Source: Endomychus coccineus
Taxonomy: Eukaryota > Arthropoda > Insecta > Coleoptera > Endomychidae
Length of the DNA: 64,000 nt
Direction: 5' to 3'
Assembly (NCBI GenBank): GCA_958510875.1
Contig: OY294068.1
Span: forward strand, 179,397,411 to 179,461,410
A model generated the notes under the pieces. That model did not search any database. It was not told where the DNA came from and saw only the letters and a list, made by a program, of their open reading frames with translations. Positions within the stretch are counted from its first letter, which is position 1, and every line of letters begins with the position of its first letter. The translations under genes were made by a program, and so were the position numbers. This document shows, piece by piece, positions 22,680 through 34,500 of this stretch.

Positions 22680-23675
22680 TATTTTTTGGCCATTACAGGT
22701 AACAGCATAAAATACATTTTTGACAAAGTTTTATAATGGGACTGGAAGTCACCTGGCTTATCCGTTTCTACTAGTGGTATGTATAACATTGCTCAATTTT
22801 TGGCCATGCATGATGCAAGCTACTTTCTGTATTTTCAGAAATATCAGAGATAAGACAATGATATCCATCCATGCATATTTATTTGAATGTTTTGATTCAT
22901 TCATTGACAACAGAAATTTGCCCATATAAAACAGAGAATTGCTAGGAGCTTACGCATAATGACCTTTTCTTACGACTGGTATTATTTAATTATACTCCCT
23001 TGCTACATAACTTTTAAAGTCCTTCGAACAATACCGGAGAAGGTTCTTTTACTAATTACCTCCGTGAGTTGGAGTGTATAGGTATATGCGGAAATGAGAT
23101 TTCAATGTATCCCGGAGGAGCTTTCGGGACCCCGTACTTCAAGACATCGGTATCTTAAGGATCCCGACATAGAGATTAAAATTGTCCGTTCCGGAGGCAA
23201 AAGTTAACATGGAATCTGTTAACTGAATGTAGCATTTCGTAGAATACAATTATAATATTAGATTAGCGAACGTAGATAACATCTGAACTGCTCTTAGTCT
23301 TGTGTATGAAGCTGCTAAGTGAATTCTCGACTCTCTAAACTTGATCAAGATATCGTAATATTGTTTAATGCAATGGCGGGTGATGCCTTTGCGTATATTA
23401 CGATCTGGACTTTGATAATGTCTGAGTTACGTGTCGGATTACGCTCTAATGAGAACCTACAAAAGGTAAAGGGGACCTACACCCACTTCTTTGTGTAATC
23501 CATTGACATCATGTTACAGAACTACAAACGCTATCGATGTTTCTCTCACCGATATTGATTTATATTTTGAAGCTTACTCGCTACAATAGTCCAAGATATA
23601 GACATCTGACTTTGTTTGTCTACAGTATTGAAACCTGATAGCAAATACTATTGTGATAAGTACCTCTATATGAAA
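22680..23675. other. No recognised gene
   Basis: No coding homology is evident. The last part (from about 23380) may be a degraded upstream portion of the LINE that becomes readable at 23680. Confidence 0.35.
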
Positions 23676-23679
23676 GAAA

Positions 23680-24840
23680 ATATATGGCTATAGATCAATA
23701 TATCAAAGGTTTATACAACGAGCATTTCAAAATCATAGAGTTAAACCATACCGAGTCGTTCACGATGGATGAAGTATTGACGTTCACGGCAAAATACCAA
23801 AAAGTCTATGGGCCCAGATAGAATTCCACCTGTTGTTCTCAAGGAATGTGCGCCTGAATTAACACCAGTTTTTTGCAGATTTTCTAATTTTTCATACATA
23901 CTTGGTGTGTTTCCTTCCAGTTATCTAGAGTGCAACCAATTAAAAAAAAGGAAGAAGACCCTGCCAAGTAATTATAGACACATTGCTCTATTATATGTGG
24001 TTTCTAAAGTGATAATTGATAAACAACGAGCTCATCAAGTACAAGAATGTGAATGACCGGCAATATGGTTTTCGTCGGCAGAGATCAACAGGAGACCTGC
24101 TTGCCTACGTAACACATGTATGGCTGAAATCTATTGAGAAACATGGGGAATCTCTAGTTGTATCATTGGACAACTCCACAGCATTTGACCGAATCTGGTA
24201 TCAGAGCCTTTTTGGGAAACTTCCATCATATGGTTTGCCGCCTCAACTTTGTCGCTTACTATCGAGTTTTCTCTCAGATAGATCACTCCATGTGGTGGTT
24301 GACGGAGTATCCTCTGATATAATGGCCATCAACGCTGATGTTCACAGGGATCTGTCTTGGCTCCAACTTTGTTTCTGCTCCATATCACGATTTGCTGGAA
24401 GTAACCACCTGTCCCGTCCACAGCTTTGTAGATAATGGTACACTCCATACCGCTTTCTCATCTATAGCCCCAATACCATTTATTGAAGCCAGAAGGAGGT
24501 TGACGCTATTAATGGAGGTCTGGTGAAGAGTTTGCGAGCTCAAACTAACACCACTTCACTGTCAAACTCGAGGCCGAAGTTTTCCTCACCAGACTTAATT
24601 TTTTCATCAAGCTGCGAAGTAATGAAACTCTTCATCTGGTGAGGTCTTTCCCTATGCCTATAACCTCCAAGCCTTCAAGAAAAATGCGAATGCCTATTTC
24701 CTCTCACAACATTCCATCACTGGCTCACACGATGTTCTTCGATCATTATAGGTTTCACTCTCGTGTAGTCGAAGTAGTCATTCTTATTAAGCAAGTGCAA
24801 TGTAATAATACCTATTTTTTGTCTCTATTTAACTGATCCA
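23680..24840 (+). pseudogene. Jockey-like LINE, reverse transcriptase remnant and 3' end
   Basis: Readable pieces in order are: MGPDRIPPVVLKECAPELTP (palm entry), PSNYRHIALLYVVSKV, NDRQYGFRRQRSTGDLLAYV, SLDNSTAFDRIWYQ (first catalytic aspartate), YGLPPQLCRLLSSFLSDRSL, and FVDNGTLHTAF at the site of the usual FADD box, so the catalytic pair is damaged. Several frameshifts and a large deletion near 24550-24640 remove most of the thumb. The C-terminal end (KNANAYFLSQHS) and a short 3' tail follow. It is dead, and the longest plus-strand copy of this family in the window. Confidence 0.88.
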
Positions 24841-24869
24841 ATTCATGATGATACCATGATAATAATTAT

Positions 24870-25335
24870 TTTTATTATTAAGGGGGGTGAGGTTCCTTAA
24901 TGCCTATGTCGAAGTTCTTAGCTCCCCGTGTCACCTAGAGCGTTACACACTCAGAAGTGTTCACCAAGCTACCACAGTGCGTTCCCATTCAAGGGTATTC
25001 ACCAGACTCCTGAAGTGAGCAAGCCCTGAAGCATTTTACACAGTCCTCGTAGTATTTTTATTTTTCAACGTCGGCATATTCCCGTTTTACCGACGCCAGG
25101 AGGCAAGCTCACCCCATCCTGGAAATTTTACCGACTATTTCCAAGTGCAGGTGGGGATCTTTAACGTGTGGTGACATCGCAAAGTACACGGAACCTAGTG
25201 TTTTACTTCCCATCGGAAGGAAGGTACGGTTGGATATGGTCTTGCCCAATGAAAAATATCTCAGGCGTCACCCGGATACGAAACCCGGTCGCCCACTACC
25301 CAAAGCGGGATGATAATGATGATAATAAAAGAAAT
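24870..25335 (+). repeat. GC-richer interspersed repeat with GATAAT tail
   Basis: A compositionally distinct block ('gttttaccgacgccaggagg', 'ggggatctttaacgtg', 'ggatacgaaacccgg') ends in GATGATAATGATGATAATAAAA, a simple-repeat tail like those of SINEs or RTE-type retroposons. 'gatacgaaacc' is weakly like a pol III B box. I could not find an A box, so SINE identity is only a suggestion. Confidence 0.45.
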
Positions 25336-25479
25336 TTACCTATAATCGTTTAAAAAAAAGAGTAATTATGAACAGCCTGCGATGATTACTTATTACGATT
25401 TTGTTTTTATTCGCATTGCATATTGCGATTTCAAACTTCAAACATATCTTTTTTTTTTGGAAATTGTTGACTAGGATCA

Positions 25480-25625
25480 GGATTCCGAAATCATCCACAA
25501 GATTAATTCCAATCGGAATTAAGAAAAATTCGAATGCTTATCTCCTCTCCCGAAATTCCACCGCTGACTCGCACGATGTTCTTTGAACAATATAGGTTTC
25601 CCTCTCGTGTAGTCAAAGTATATAA
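25480..25625 (+). pseudogene. LINE 3' end (same jockey-like family)
   Basis: This gives KKNSNAYLLSRNSTADSHDVL followed by 'ctctcgtgtagtcaaagt'. It matches the C-terminus and 3' untranslated region of the LINE at 23680-24840. Only about 140 bp remain. Confidence 0.75.
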
Positions 25626-25629
25626 AAAA

Positions 25630-28600
25630 ATTCATAATTGCTCATTAATTCTGCCTGCAATATCGTATATTTTTATTCTTCTACTTTGGCTCTAATTTCT
25701 CGTTTTCAGTAAGGAAATGGAATTATATTGAAATCATTGAATCTGCAGATTTGTATGTGACCAAGTGATTCACATATTATCGTTTCCTACCTATACTCCT
25801 AAAAAAATGGGGGCTAGGCCATCATGCAACCCCCACCCCCTCGAACCCCCCCACCCGTGGACAACAGCTATTGAATATAATTTTATCACAATCACACATA
25901 TAACCTGGAGAAGTGCGGCTGAGGGAAGTTAGTGATCCACAGTTCAGTAAATTATTTCTATCGTTTGTAAATAAAGTTACTTTCTTAATACAGTATTTAT
26001 GTTCTCCGCACAACACATCAAGCTATTCATTCTTCCATGTAATTCGCGTATAATTGGCCCTCTTATCTTTGGAAGCTCATGTGTCTAATTAGGACTATTT
26101 TTAGTGGGAATAAATTGGATTTTTTATATCGACGAAAACATAGAATGTTATTCTAATGGGACAGCCCAAAGTGACAACGACAAGTTAGATTAATTAGGGT
26201 ACAAATGAGACGAAAACACATCGAGTAAGCTATGAAACGAACGTCTTTCATCATTGCCGTTTGACAGCTTACATATGACCGTCATGTCACTATTAATTAT
26301 ACTAACTTGTGTGCCCTCATCCGATGGAAAAGAACGCAACAACACAGGCCAAATTCTCGTCAAATTACGGAATCCGAATTCGAAATCGGATCGATAAACT
26401 CTTCCACTTATAAAAAATATGACGTTGGAAGAGCCGTAAACAAGTCACGTTGTAGCTTTTTAAGATGTTGGAGACATTTAAAAGCGAGTAGTCATAAGCT
26501 GTAGATGACAAATGATTCCTTAAGTTCCCGCGACAACGGGAAGTGTTGCCGCACAGATGGGGCGGGGGTCGATTTGAATAAAAAATAACATTCGCCAAAG
26601 TTAATAATGGGAACGTGAACGGAAATCTGATTTTAGGCGCTAGCTTTTATTTTAAAGGTGTGTGATTAGTTTTTGACAACGAAGATTTTAAATTGGGTTT
26701 TAGTACTTTGGAATACATTTTCAGAAATGTAATTTGTCAAAGCGAGGGGATTTGCATTCATTTTAATATCACTGTCGTTCCTTGCTTTCTATTTGGATCT
26801 TTCTACGTTTCCTACAGACTATTCATTTTCTTCGAAACTGAATTCAAAGATAGTTGCATCCCTCAAACATGTGGCAACTATTTGCTAGTAACAATCTGCC
26901 AACAAATTTCTGTTTTATATTATTCATTCAATTGGCGAAAGTCACATACAGGGTTCCATCAATATATTATAATATGTATAATATAATATATAATATAATA
27001 CTTAAATGATAACTTTTAGTAGCACTATGCTCAATTTATTTCTTCCAATGATATTACTCATATACTAATTCTACATTATGGATATCTAGGTTATTTCAAT
27101 GTAATTGCAAATGTAATAATGAATGAAATGGATAGTTAATATATTGTGCAATTAAACTTATATTATGCAAATGAATTGCTATTTTTATTCATAGTCCAGG
27201 AGATAACTATACATTAGAACACAAAAAAATGATCATTGGGGTTTTGCTGATTGTAAAAGCCAAAACAAGGTTCTGTTTGTAATTTCTACGTTAATTTAAT
27301 TATATATCGGAAAATGTAAACATATAACTAACATAATATTTAGCAGCACAGACACGTCATATTCCTTAGTTCTCACGGCCATGGAGTAATATTTTTGTGC
27401 CTAGTTGTTTATAATGAACTAAATATTTCGTAATAACACGGTGAAGTTCTACAGATATATAATCGACAACCTTTCAGTTCTAAAGTCTCAAAGTGCAGTC
27501 AAAGCTCCAAATAATTTTAGTTGGAATGATATTATTTTACTACCCTAGGTCGGAAAAATATTTTCCTCACGACTTTTAACAATATACTAAAAGTATTCCG
27601 TTGGAATAATGAAGCTTCTTTCCCACCTAAGCTTGTTCAATTCATTCACGTTTGTCTTCTAGTTATTTCATTGCTTAGGGTGAAAACACCATCATAATAC
27701 AGATAATTTTTAAAAAGTCTTTTCCAGATCAAAAAATATGTTGAATAAGTGAATTAAAATGCGGTTCGTTGTAATCCACAGCTGCGACCAAAACGTTTGA
27801 CAAATGACTGACTTAGTTTCCTTCGTTGTATGTTGAGAGATAAGTTGGGGGAGCTTTTTATAAGGTTGGTAACACCGGTGCTTAAATATCCATAAAATCA
27901 TTCCGAAAACACGCGCTTCTCGTTGCCTTGGGATGAAATTTGTATCTAATAATAAAAAACTTGTCCAATGGCGCAATCAATTCGGTTTCTCGAACATTAG
28001 CTCAAAATTGGTTAGTTAATTAACAAAAACGAAAGTAAGTATATATGCTAATCAAAGGTAATTATTGTTGTGTGACGTTTAATAAAATGTAATTTCACAT
28101 ATTTTATTTATTTGTGATTAATTAATTTTTTCACTCTGAAATTATGTTATTACATGGAATGAACTAGCAACGATATGTTCATGTAAAACAGTTACATTGA
28201 AACTTAATGAAAATAAAAAAGTGTATTTATTTCAATCAGTCTGATAATATGTATGCAAAAATAACGTTTAAAAACAGAAAAAATATAAACAACATGGATG
28301 TTCTGGTAATATACTTTCAGTTGTCACAGCTCAAAAATTGTTTTTTAAACAATAATATTATTTATGTGTATGTATGAAATGGGCGCATACCATTTCTTGA
28401 TGCTTCAAAAATAATTCATATCTCTACTAAAATGTTATGGAAATTTTACATATTCATGAGAAAAATTTTGGTTCGAGAAAAAAAGTAGCGAAACTGCATT
28501 TTTTATCAGAAATATTGACCTCTTCTTGACTCCAGCATTATCAGAGAAATAGCTGTTTGGAAAAATATATGTTTTTGAGGAATGCCAGTGCTAAATTTTC

Positions 28601-29520
28601 ATGAAATCGCAAAACTATTTATGTAGTTTGGGAAAACTATGAATAATTTTTAAACCATCAAGCAAAATGTAAAGCACCCATCTTTCCCAAACACATTATT
28701 TTTATCCAAAAAATCAATTTTTAAAGTCGAGATTCAAGAGTAGAACAACTCCACTAGATTAATTCTATGTAATAAGCATCGTTCACTAATTCTGGTATTA
28801 CATTTAACACTCAAATTCAATCTAAATTGTTCACCTTACTCTATCTATTTTACACGAACTCATTTTATTAATGTGATATCTACGCCTGGAGGATTATATT
28901 TTTTTACAGGCATTAAGTTTATTCAATACATATACTCGAGTATTCTGAAAAACTTCTTTAGATTTTAATTGAACATGTACTGAAGTTATAGTTTGCCGGC
29001 TTCCAAGACGTCACATTATTATTCAATTAATAATGCCCGAGATGTTGACAATCTTAGCTTGGAAAACGTTATTCCTTCATTCGTATATTAGCCGTGCGGC
29101 AGTTGATGAATACTAGTTAATTAATAAGACAAACTGTTCCCTGATCCACGTGTCTTTCGACAAACAGACGAAGGAACAGGGCGGCATCTTCGCGTAATAA
29201 AGGTGATATGGCATCTACTGCATTACAGTCGAGTTATTATTAAAATGAGGTGATTAATCATGCCGGTGACATGTCCTCGAAGTCCCCCATGAAGCGCAAG
29301 CTGCCCCGATGTCACAAAGTTACTGTCATCACCTTCTCATCATTTGTATTACTAATGTAAAAGTATCCTATATTAACTAGAACGCTAGAACTTTGGGAGT
29401 TCTGCATTAAAGACATTCGCAATAAATCCAATCTCAGAGACAATCCAGTCCGATGACAGATGAACACGACAATTACAGACTTATAGAAAATAAGCTAGAC
29501 GCACACATATTCAGAGCTAT
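25630..29520. other. Long stretch without recognised genes
   Basis: Mostly AT-rich. A C-rich patch lies at 25830-25855 and an ATATAATA-type microsatellite at 26965-27000. The block 29030-29350 is higher in complexity and GC than its surroundings with no open frame and no repeat relatives in the window; it could be conserved regulatory DNA. No exon could be supported. Confidence 0.4.
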
Positions 29521-29524
29521 TTAC

Positions 29525-29730
29525 GTTTTTTTTGGGGAGGTTATGATCCTTTGGGTCGCATGATCTACTGTGAGAGTCATCTTTCTTCTTCTTTTTACCT
29601 CCGGTGACATTTAAGCTTGCTGGCCCATTGTATCTCGCTTTTGTTTTGTTTCGTTACGGTATCGACTCGAATATATTTGTACCTTGTACGAGTTTGTACA
29701 AGTCCTTCACTGGGCGAAAACTGTATGTCT
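29525..29730 (-). pseudogene. C-terminal tail of a LINE, separated by the retrovirus insertion
   Basis: Read on the minus strand, the frame that ends at 36957 with CVNARHWTAKD continues here as IQFSPSEGLVQTRTRYKY and stops with HRR-TAA at 29595-29597. An A-rich end follows ('ccccaaaaaaaacg' in minus sense). It is therefore the other half of the LINE fragment at 36957-37980, split by the errantivirus. Confidence 0.75.
29727..29730. repeat. Target-site duplication, left copy (GTCT)
   Basis: GTCT lies directly outside the left LTR and again outside the right LTR at 36957-36960. A 4-bp duplication is standard for gypsy-type integrases. Confidence 0.9.
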
Positions 29731-29926
29731 AATTAAATGTAAAATTTATGAATTCAGTTTTTAAAAAAGAATAAACTTTACAATGATGAATTACTGCTAA
29801 CTTTATTCGAGCAAAGCTACTACAGAACTAACTTAACAATATACATATAACGTGCAATGACTGGCGTGGGATTGCACACGCCGCGGTTTCGTATTCCACG
29901 GTGTCATCGGACTTCACCATATAATT
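29731..29926 (-). repeat. 3' LTR
   Basis: The 196-bp LTR is identical to 36761-36956. In element sense it begins AATTATATGG and ends CATTTAATT. An AATAAA polyadenylation signal lies at 29802-29807. The env stop codon is inside its first 23 bases. Confidence 0.96.
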
Positions 29927-31592
29927 CCTCCCCTCGAAGATCGGAAAAACGGGGTTCCTGTGGAGGAGTTTTTTCGAGAGTCGGTGTCGACTTTGACTTC
30001 CATAAATTTGTAAAGTATTTTTCAATTGATCTTCTGAAGCAGAATAGTATTAGGCATGTTATAACGATTACGATGATTAATGAGGTGTTGGTCCATTCCA
30101 AATATGTTGATTTTGGTGTAATAATTTCATGAAGTTTCAGATTTTCAGCAGCTTTCATTAAATTCTGGATTTCATTCAGTTTGGTTGTTTTCAGTTGCAG
30201 GGGTTCGCTATTTAATTCCTTCTGTGAGTTGAATTCAATTTTGGGTGTTTCAAATAGGAAATCGTTATTGAAGGTTTTAAACTCTGTATATGTTACATCG
30301 TTTATTTCAACTTCGCAGTGGTGTAGGTGAATCACACTGGCATCTTTGAGAAGATGTATTCCTTCTTGCGGGCAATAGCTTTTAATTTGTATTTCAGTTT
30401 TCGGGGTTACCAGGACAGTATCTGATGTTATTTGTTCTACTAGATCCATTGATATGTTGACTCGTAGGTGACGGCATTCATTCTTAAGTCCTCTAAGAAG
30501 ATCGGGTATACAGGATTCTTCTTTCGATAGGATAATTTGACGACAGTAGTACGTATCTTCTAATTCGGGACAATCCTCTTCGGTGATCCAATAATCTAAG
30601 TCGTTGAGCAATAGGTAGGGGTGTTGGATTATCAAAATCTTATTTTGGATTGGGATAGGATACAGATGTAGATAATTATATGAAGATTTTACGATGGGTA
30701 TGTGAATTTTAAAGATGATCATTTCGCTATCAATGAGAACTTGTGCAGACATTATTTGATAATAGTTATGAATATTGACTAACTGAGGTATATTATCTCC
30801 TGGATATAACTCTTCTGTTTGTTCTAATATCGAGAATAACTGTTTTGGGGGTAAAATGGAACTATGCAATACATTAAGATGTGCGAACGCTAGAGCTATT
30901 TTAATTTGTTCTATTAATTGACCAATTTCGTTTAATTGTGCTGAGAAGTTATCTAATATTATTGAAATTTCCAGCACATCTGCGATACTTTGCGTTCTGT
31001 CAGAGGTGTTATTCAATATGGTGTTTATCTCTTTATATATGTTGTTTTGGTTGTAACTTAATGTTTTGATAGCATCGTTGTACTCTCGAGTTATATTTTT
31101 TAATAGAGTTTGCTGCGTTTGCAAGTCTGAATGTAGATTGTTTTCATTGTCATTTAAGCTATTAAGATAAGTGTTAATGTACTGGCGATCATCGTCATCC
31201 ATAGTACCAAAGGCCCAATTCTGAATTTTGCCTACGAAATTCATAATTCCACGTCTTTTACGACTAGGTATCAGATAATGTAGACTTTCGGCATATTTGT
31301 GTATTTGTTCAATGATACGTTTTCGTTTATTGTCAAGCACATTTGCAAGGTATTGATTAGGGGACCTCATACGGTTTTCGGCTGATAGAATTTGTTCGTA
31401 TGCTTCATTGACAAGCGTTTTTAAATGATCTACGTTTATATGGTAAAGGAATGTATGTTTACTTATTACGACTCGTGCCCGGCCTCGTTGCACAGGAAGA
31501 ATCGGTTTCCGTAGCGTCTCTATTTGTACGTTCTGCGATCGTATTATGTTGGTCAGCGTTAAGAGAGATATTATGTGTATTATCATTTCCAT
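29904..31592 (-). CDS. env: Env: baculovirus F-like fusion glycoprotein
   Basis: Env mediates membrane fusion in errantiviruses. The start is taken at the ATG 4 nt after a good splice acceptor (31597-31598), giving 562 residues; the open frame extends 24 codons further upstream without need. Residues 1-18 form a signal peptide (MEMIIHIISLLTLTNIIRSQ region). A furin-type site SRKRR-G ends near residue 114, followed by IMNFVGKIQNWAFGTMDD, the conserved fusion-peptide region shared with baculovirus F and gypsy Env. A coiled-coil-prone stretch follows. A membrane anchor lies near residues 499-519 (SLIIVIVITCLILFCF), then a 43-residue tail. Cysteines are concentrated in the ectodomain's second half. 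The frame is uninterrupted and overlaps pol by 134 nt. The last seven codons and stop lie in the LTR. Confidence 0.93.
   Translation of the reverse strand: MEMIIHIISLLTLTNIIRSQNVQIETLRKPILPVQRGRARVVISKHTFLYHINVDHLKTLVNEAYEQILSAENRMRSPNQYLANVLDNKRKRIIEQIHKYAESLHYLIPSRKRRGIMNFVGKIQNWAFGTMDDDDRQYINTYLNSLNDNENNLHSDLQTQQTLLKNITREYNDAIKTLSYNQNNIYKEINTILNNTSDRTQSIADVLEISIILDNFSAQLNEIGQLIEQIKIALAFAHLNVLHSSILPPKQLFSILEQTEELYPGDNIPQLVNIHNYYQIMSAQVLIDSEMIIFKIHIPIVKSSYNYLHLYPIPIQNKILIIQHPYLLLNDLDYWITEEDCPELEDTYYCRQIILSKEESCIPDLLRGLKNECRHLRVNISMDLVEQITSDTVLVTPKTEIQIKSYCPQEGIHLLKDASVIHLHHCEVEINDVTYTEFKTFNNDFLFETPKIEFNSQKELNSEPLQLKTTKLNEIQNLMKAAENLKLHEIITPKSTYLEWTNTSLIIVIVITCLILFCFRRSIEKYFTNLWKSKSTPTLEKTPPQEPRFSDLRGEELYGEVR
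29927..29935 (-). promoter_or_regulatory. Polypurine tract
   Basis: GAGGGGAGG in element sense abuts the 3' LTR directly. It would prime plus-strand synthesis. It also encodes part of the Env C-terminus. Confidence 0.88.
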
Positions 31593-34500
31593 GATCCTGT
31601 AACAAACGTTGTGGCTTAATAATTGATTTGTGATAAACTTTTTTTGATGATATGAATTTTTCATTACCTAAATCCTCGGGATTGGTAGCTCGGGTATAGC
31701 GATTCTGACTTTTTGGTATACGACCTGGTGTTTTTACATAGATAGGTCTATTTAATTTCAATACGGGTGGTTTCTTTCTTTTCTCGTTCTTTTTTGTTAA
31801 AGATTTTGTTTGACTTAGGGTTATTCGGTCTTTAATAATTGGTTCTAACGTTTTGAGTATATCTGCGTGTTCTTTTACATACGTTTCAAATGTTTCTTTA
31901 GTATTTAAGAAATCGAAAGGTGTTTTTTCTTGAGGATTAGCTTTAATTATTTGAAAAGGTGTAAATCCAGTGCTAGAATGGATTGAATTATTATAAGCTA
32001 AGATAGCGTTTGGTACATGCTGAGCTATATTAGATTTATTATTTGTATTTTTGAGAACTCTTATTGATTCTATTAATGTAGAGTGGAAGCGTTCAACTGG
32101 GCTGTTACTATCAGGATGTAAATTTGTTATGAAATGTAATTCTATACTATACAATTTCGCGAGTCCTTCAATGACTGCGTTTTTGAATTCTACACCATTA
32201 TCGCAAGTGATTTTTCTTGGAATTCCGTGATGACTAAATGAATTAATTAGAGCGTTTAGTATTTCTATCGCGTTGCATGTATTAATCGGAATAGCTTGTC
32301 CAAATTTTGAGAAACTATCTATTACTGTCAAATAAGAGGTATTATCAATTTTGAAGGTATCTGTATAAATATGTTCAAAAGGAGCATTCCCAATAGGTGT
32401 TGGTTTATAAATGATTGCATGTGGATGTCTTTCATATTTAGTTACTTGACATATTTCGCAAGTATTGATATATTCTTGTACATCTTGGTCTAATTTGGGC
32501 CAATAGTATAATCTCTTAAGTGCTTGTGTAGTTTCTTGAATGCCACGGTGACATGTCTTTGTTTCGTGCTGATATTTGATTTTCTGAGTTTGGTCTACCT
32601 TTTCTGTGATGTTCGTGAGTATGTTATTGCTAATGATTATTTTCAGCGATTTATTGAAATTGTTTTGTAATATTCTAATGAACTTCAGCTTCGCGTTTTC
32701 ATTGTTGAAATACATACAGTGTAAGGTGTCGGGTTTAATTCTTTCGCGTATCACGTTTCGAATGTATTCTTCACTGGTGTCTTTTGTTATGATAAGGATA
32801 AGTCTAGTATGATCGAATATTTTATTAACTACAATTTTTTCGCGATCTTTTACGAGAATAACAACTTGATTTTTGTATGTGTTAATAGCTTTGTCGGTAT
32901 ATTTTACCTCTAAAATTGGATTTTCATGACTAGTATGTACAGTTTCTGTATCGTCATTATTATGATCGTTATTATTGGGGATTTCTTGGTCGATAATTCG
33001 TTCAATGTCTTCGTCAGTAATATTGACTATCATTGAAGCATTGTCGTTTTCCATCGCATTTATTTCTACTCGTGATAGTGCGTCTGCATTTGTGTTTAAT
33101 TTTCCTTTTTTATATTTTATAGTGTAGTCGTATTCTTCTAATTTTAATCTCCACCGGACAAGTTTCGAACTGGGTTCTTTAAGTGAAAATAGCCATTGTA
33201 ACGGCTTATGATCTGACACTATGTCGAATTTTACTCCGTATAGGTAGGGCCTAAAATATTTTACCGCCCAGACTATACTCAACAGCTCTTTCTGAATAGT
33301 GCTGTAATTAATTTCTGCCGGGTTAAGTGTACGACTTGCATAAGCTATTGGTAGGTCGCTACCTATAGTACCTTGTGAAAGTACAGCACCTACGGCAAAA
33401 TTTGAAGCGTCTGTGGTCAAAATAAATGGCTTCGTAAAGTCAGGATGTTGTAATATGGGTCCGTTAGAAATAATATCTTTGCAAGTTTGGAAAGCTTTTA
33501 CAAAGTCTGGTGTGTGTTCTACTTTCATATTTTTCTTAAGACAGTTTGTCATTGGTTTAGTCAATTTCGCGAAGTTATTGATAAATTTCCGATAATAGCC
33601 CACTAAACCTAAAAATGATTTAATTTCTTTTTGAGATTTCGGAATTGGAAATTTGGAAATTGCTTCTATTTTCTTTGGATTTGGCGAAATTCCATCAGGC
33701 GTAATTACGTGTCCTAGGAACTCTACACGTTTCTGTAGAAACTCAGATTTATCTAATTGAATTTTGAATCCGGCTGATCTTAATCTTTCAAATACTTGTT
33801 TAAGATTACTTAAATGCTCTTGAAGAGAGGTGGAAAATATTATTATATCGTCCATATAAACAAGACAAATTTTATTTTGAACGTCTTTCAGGACCTCGTC
33901 CATTACTCTTTGAAAGGTCGCGGGGGAATTTTTCAATCCCATGGGCATGCGTACGAATTCATAATGTCCATTTTCGACATTGAAAGCCGTTTTCTGTATA
34001 GAAGATGGGTGCATCTCTATCTGATGGAAACCGGAAGCTAGATCTAGAGTAGTGAAATATTGACATCTCCCAAGCTTATCGAGGATATCAGAAATATTTG
34101 GTAGAGGATAGCGGTCCTCTATAGTTTTGTCATTGACTCGACGATAGTCAACTACAATTCTCCATTTTTTCTTGCCACTCGCATCGGATTTCTTCGGAAC
34201 AATCCATATAGGAGAGCTCCATGGTGACTGTGATGGTCTGATGATACCATCATCTAACATTTTTGTAATTTGTCGGTTTACTTCTTCTTTATGAATATAA
34301 GGGTAACGATAAGTTTTAGTATGAACAGGAATTTCGTCAGTAGTTTTAATTTCATGTTTAACTGTCTTTGTAAAGGTAAGTTTTTTGTCGTTGTCATGTA
34401 ATATTTCTCGATATTGTTTCAGCAAATTTATTAATGCATATTTTTCTTCGCTATTTAAATGTGAAGTGCGGATTTGTTTTAGATCTACATGTTGGTCTGT

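Noticed and set aside
31593..31664. Upstream 24-codon extension of env
   Set aside because: It lies before the splice acceptor and before the signal peptide, so the ATG at 31592 is the better start.
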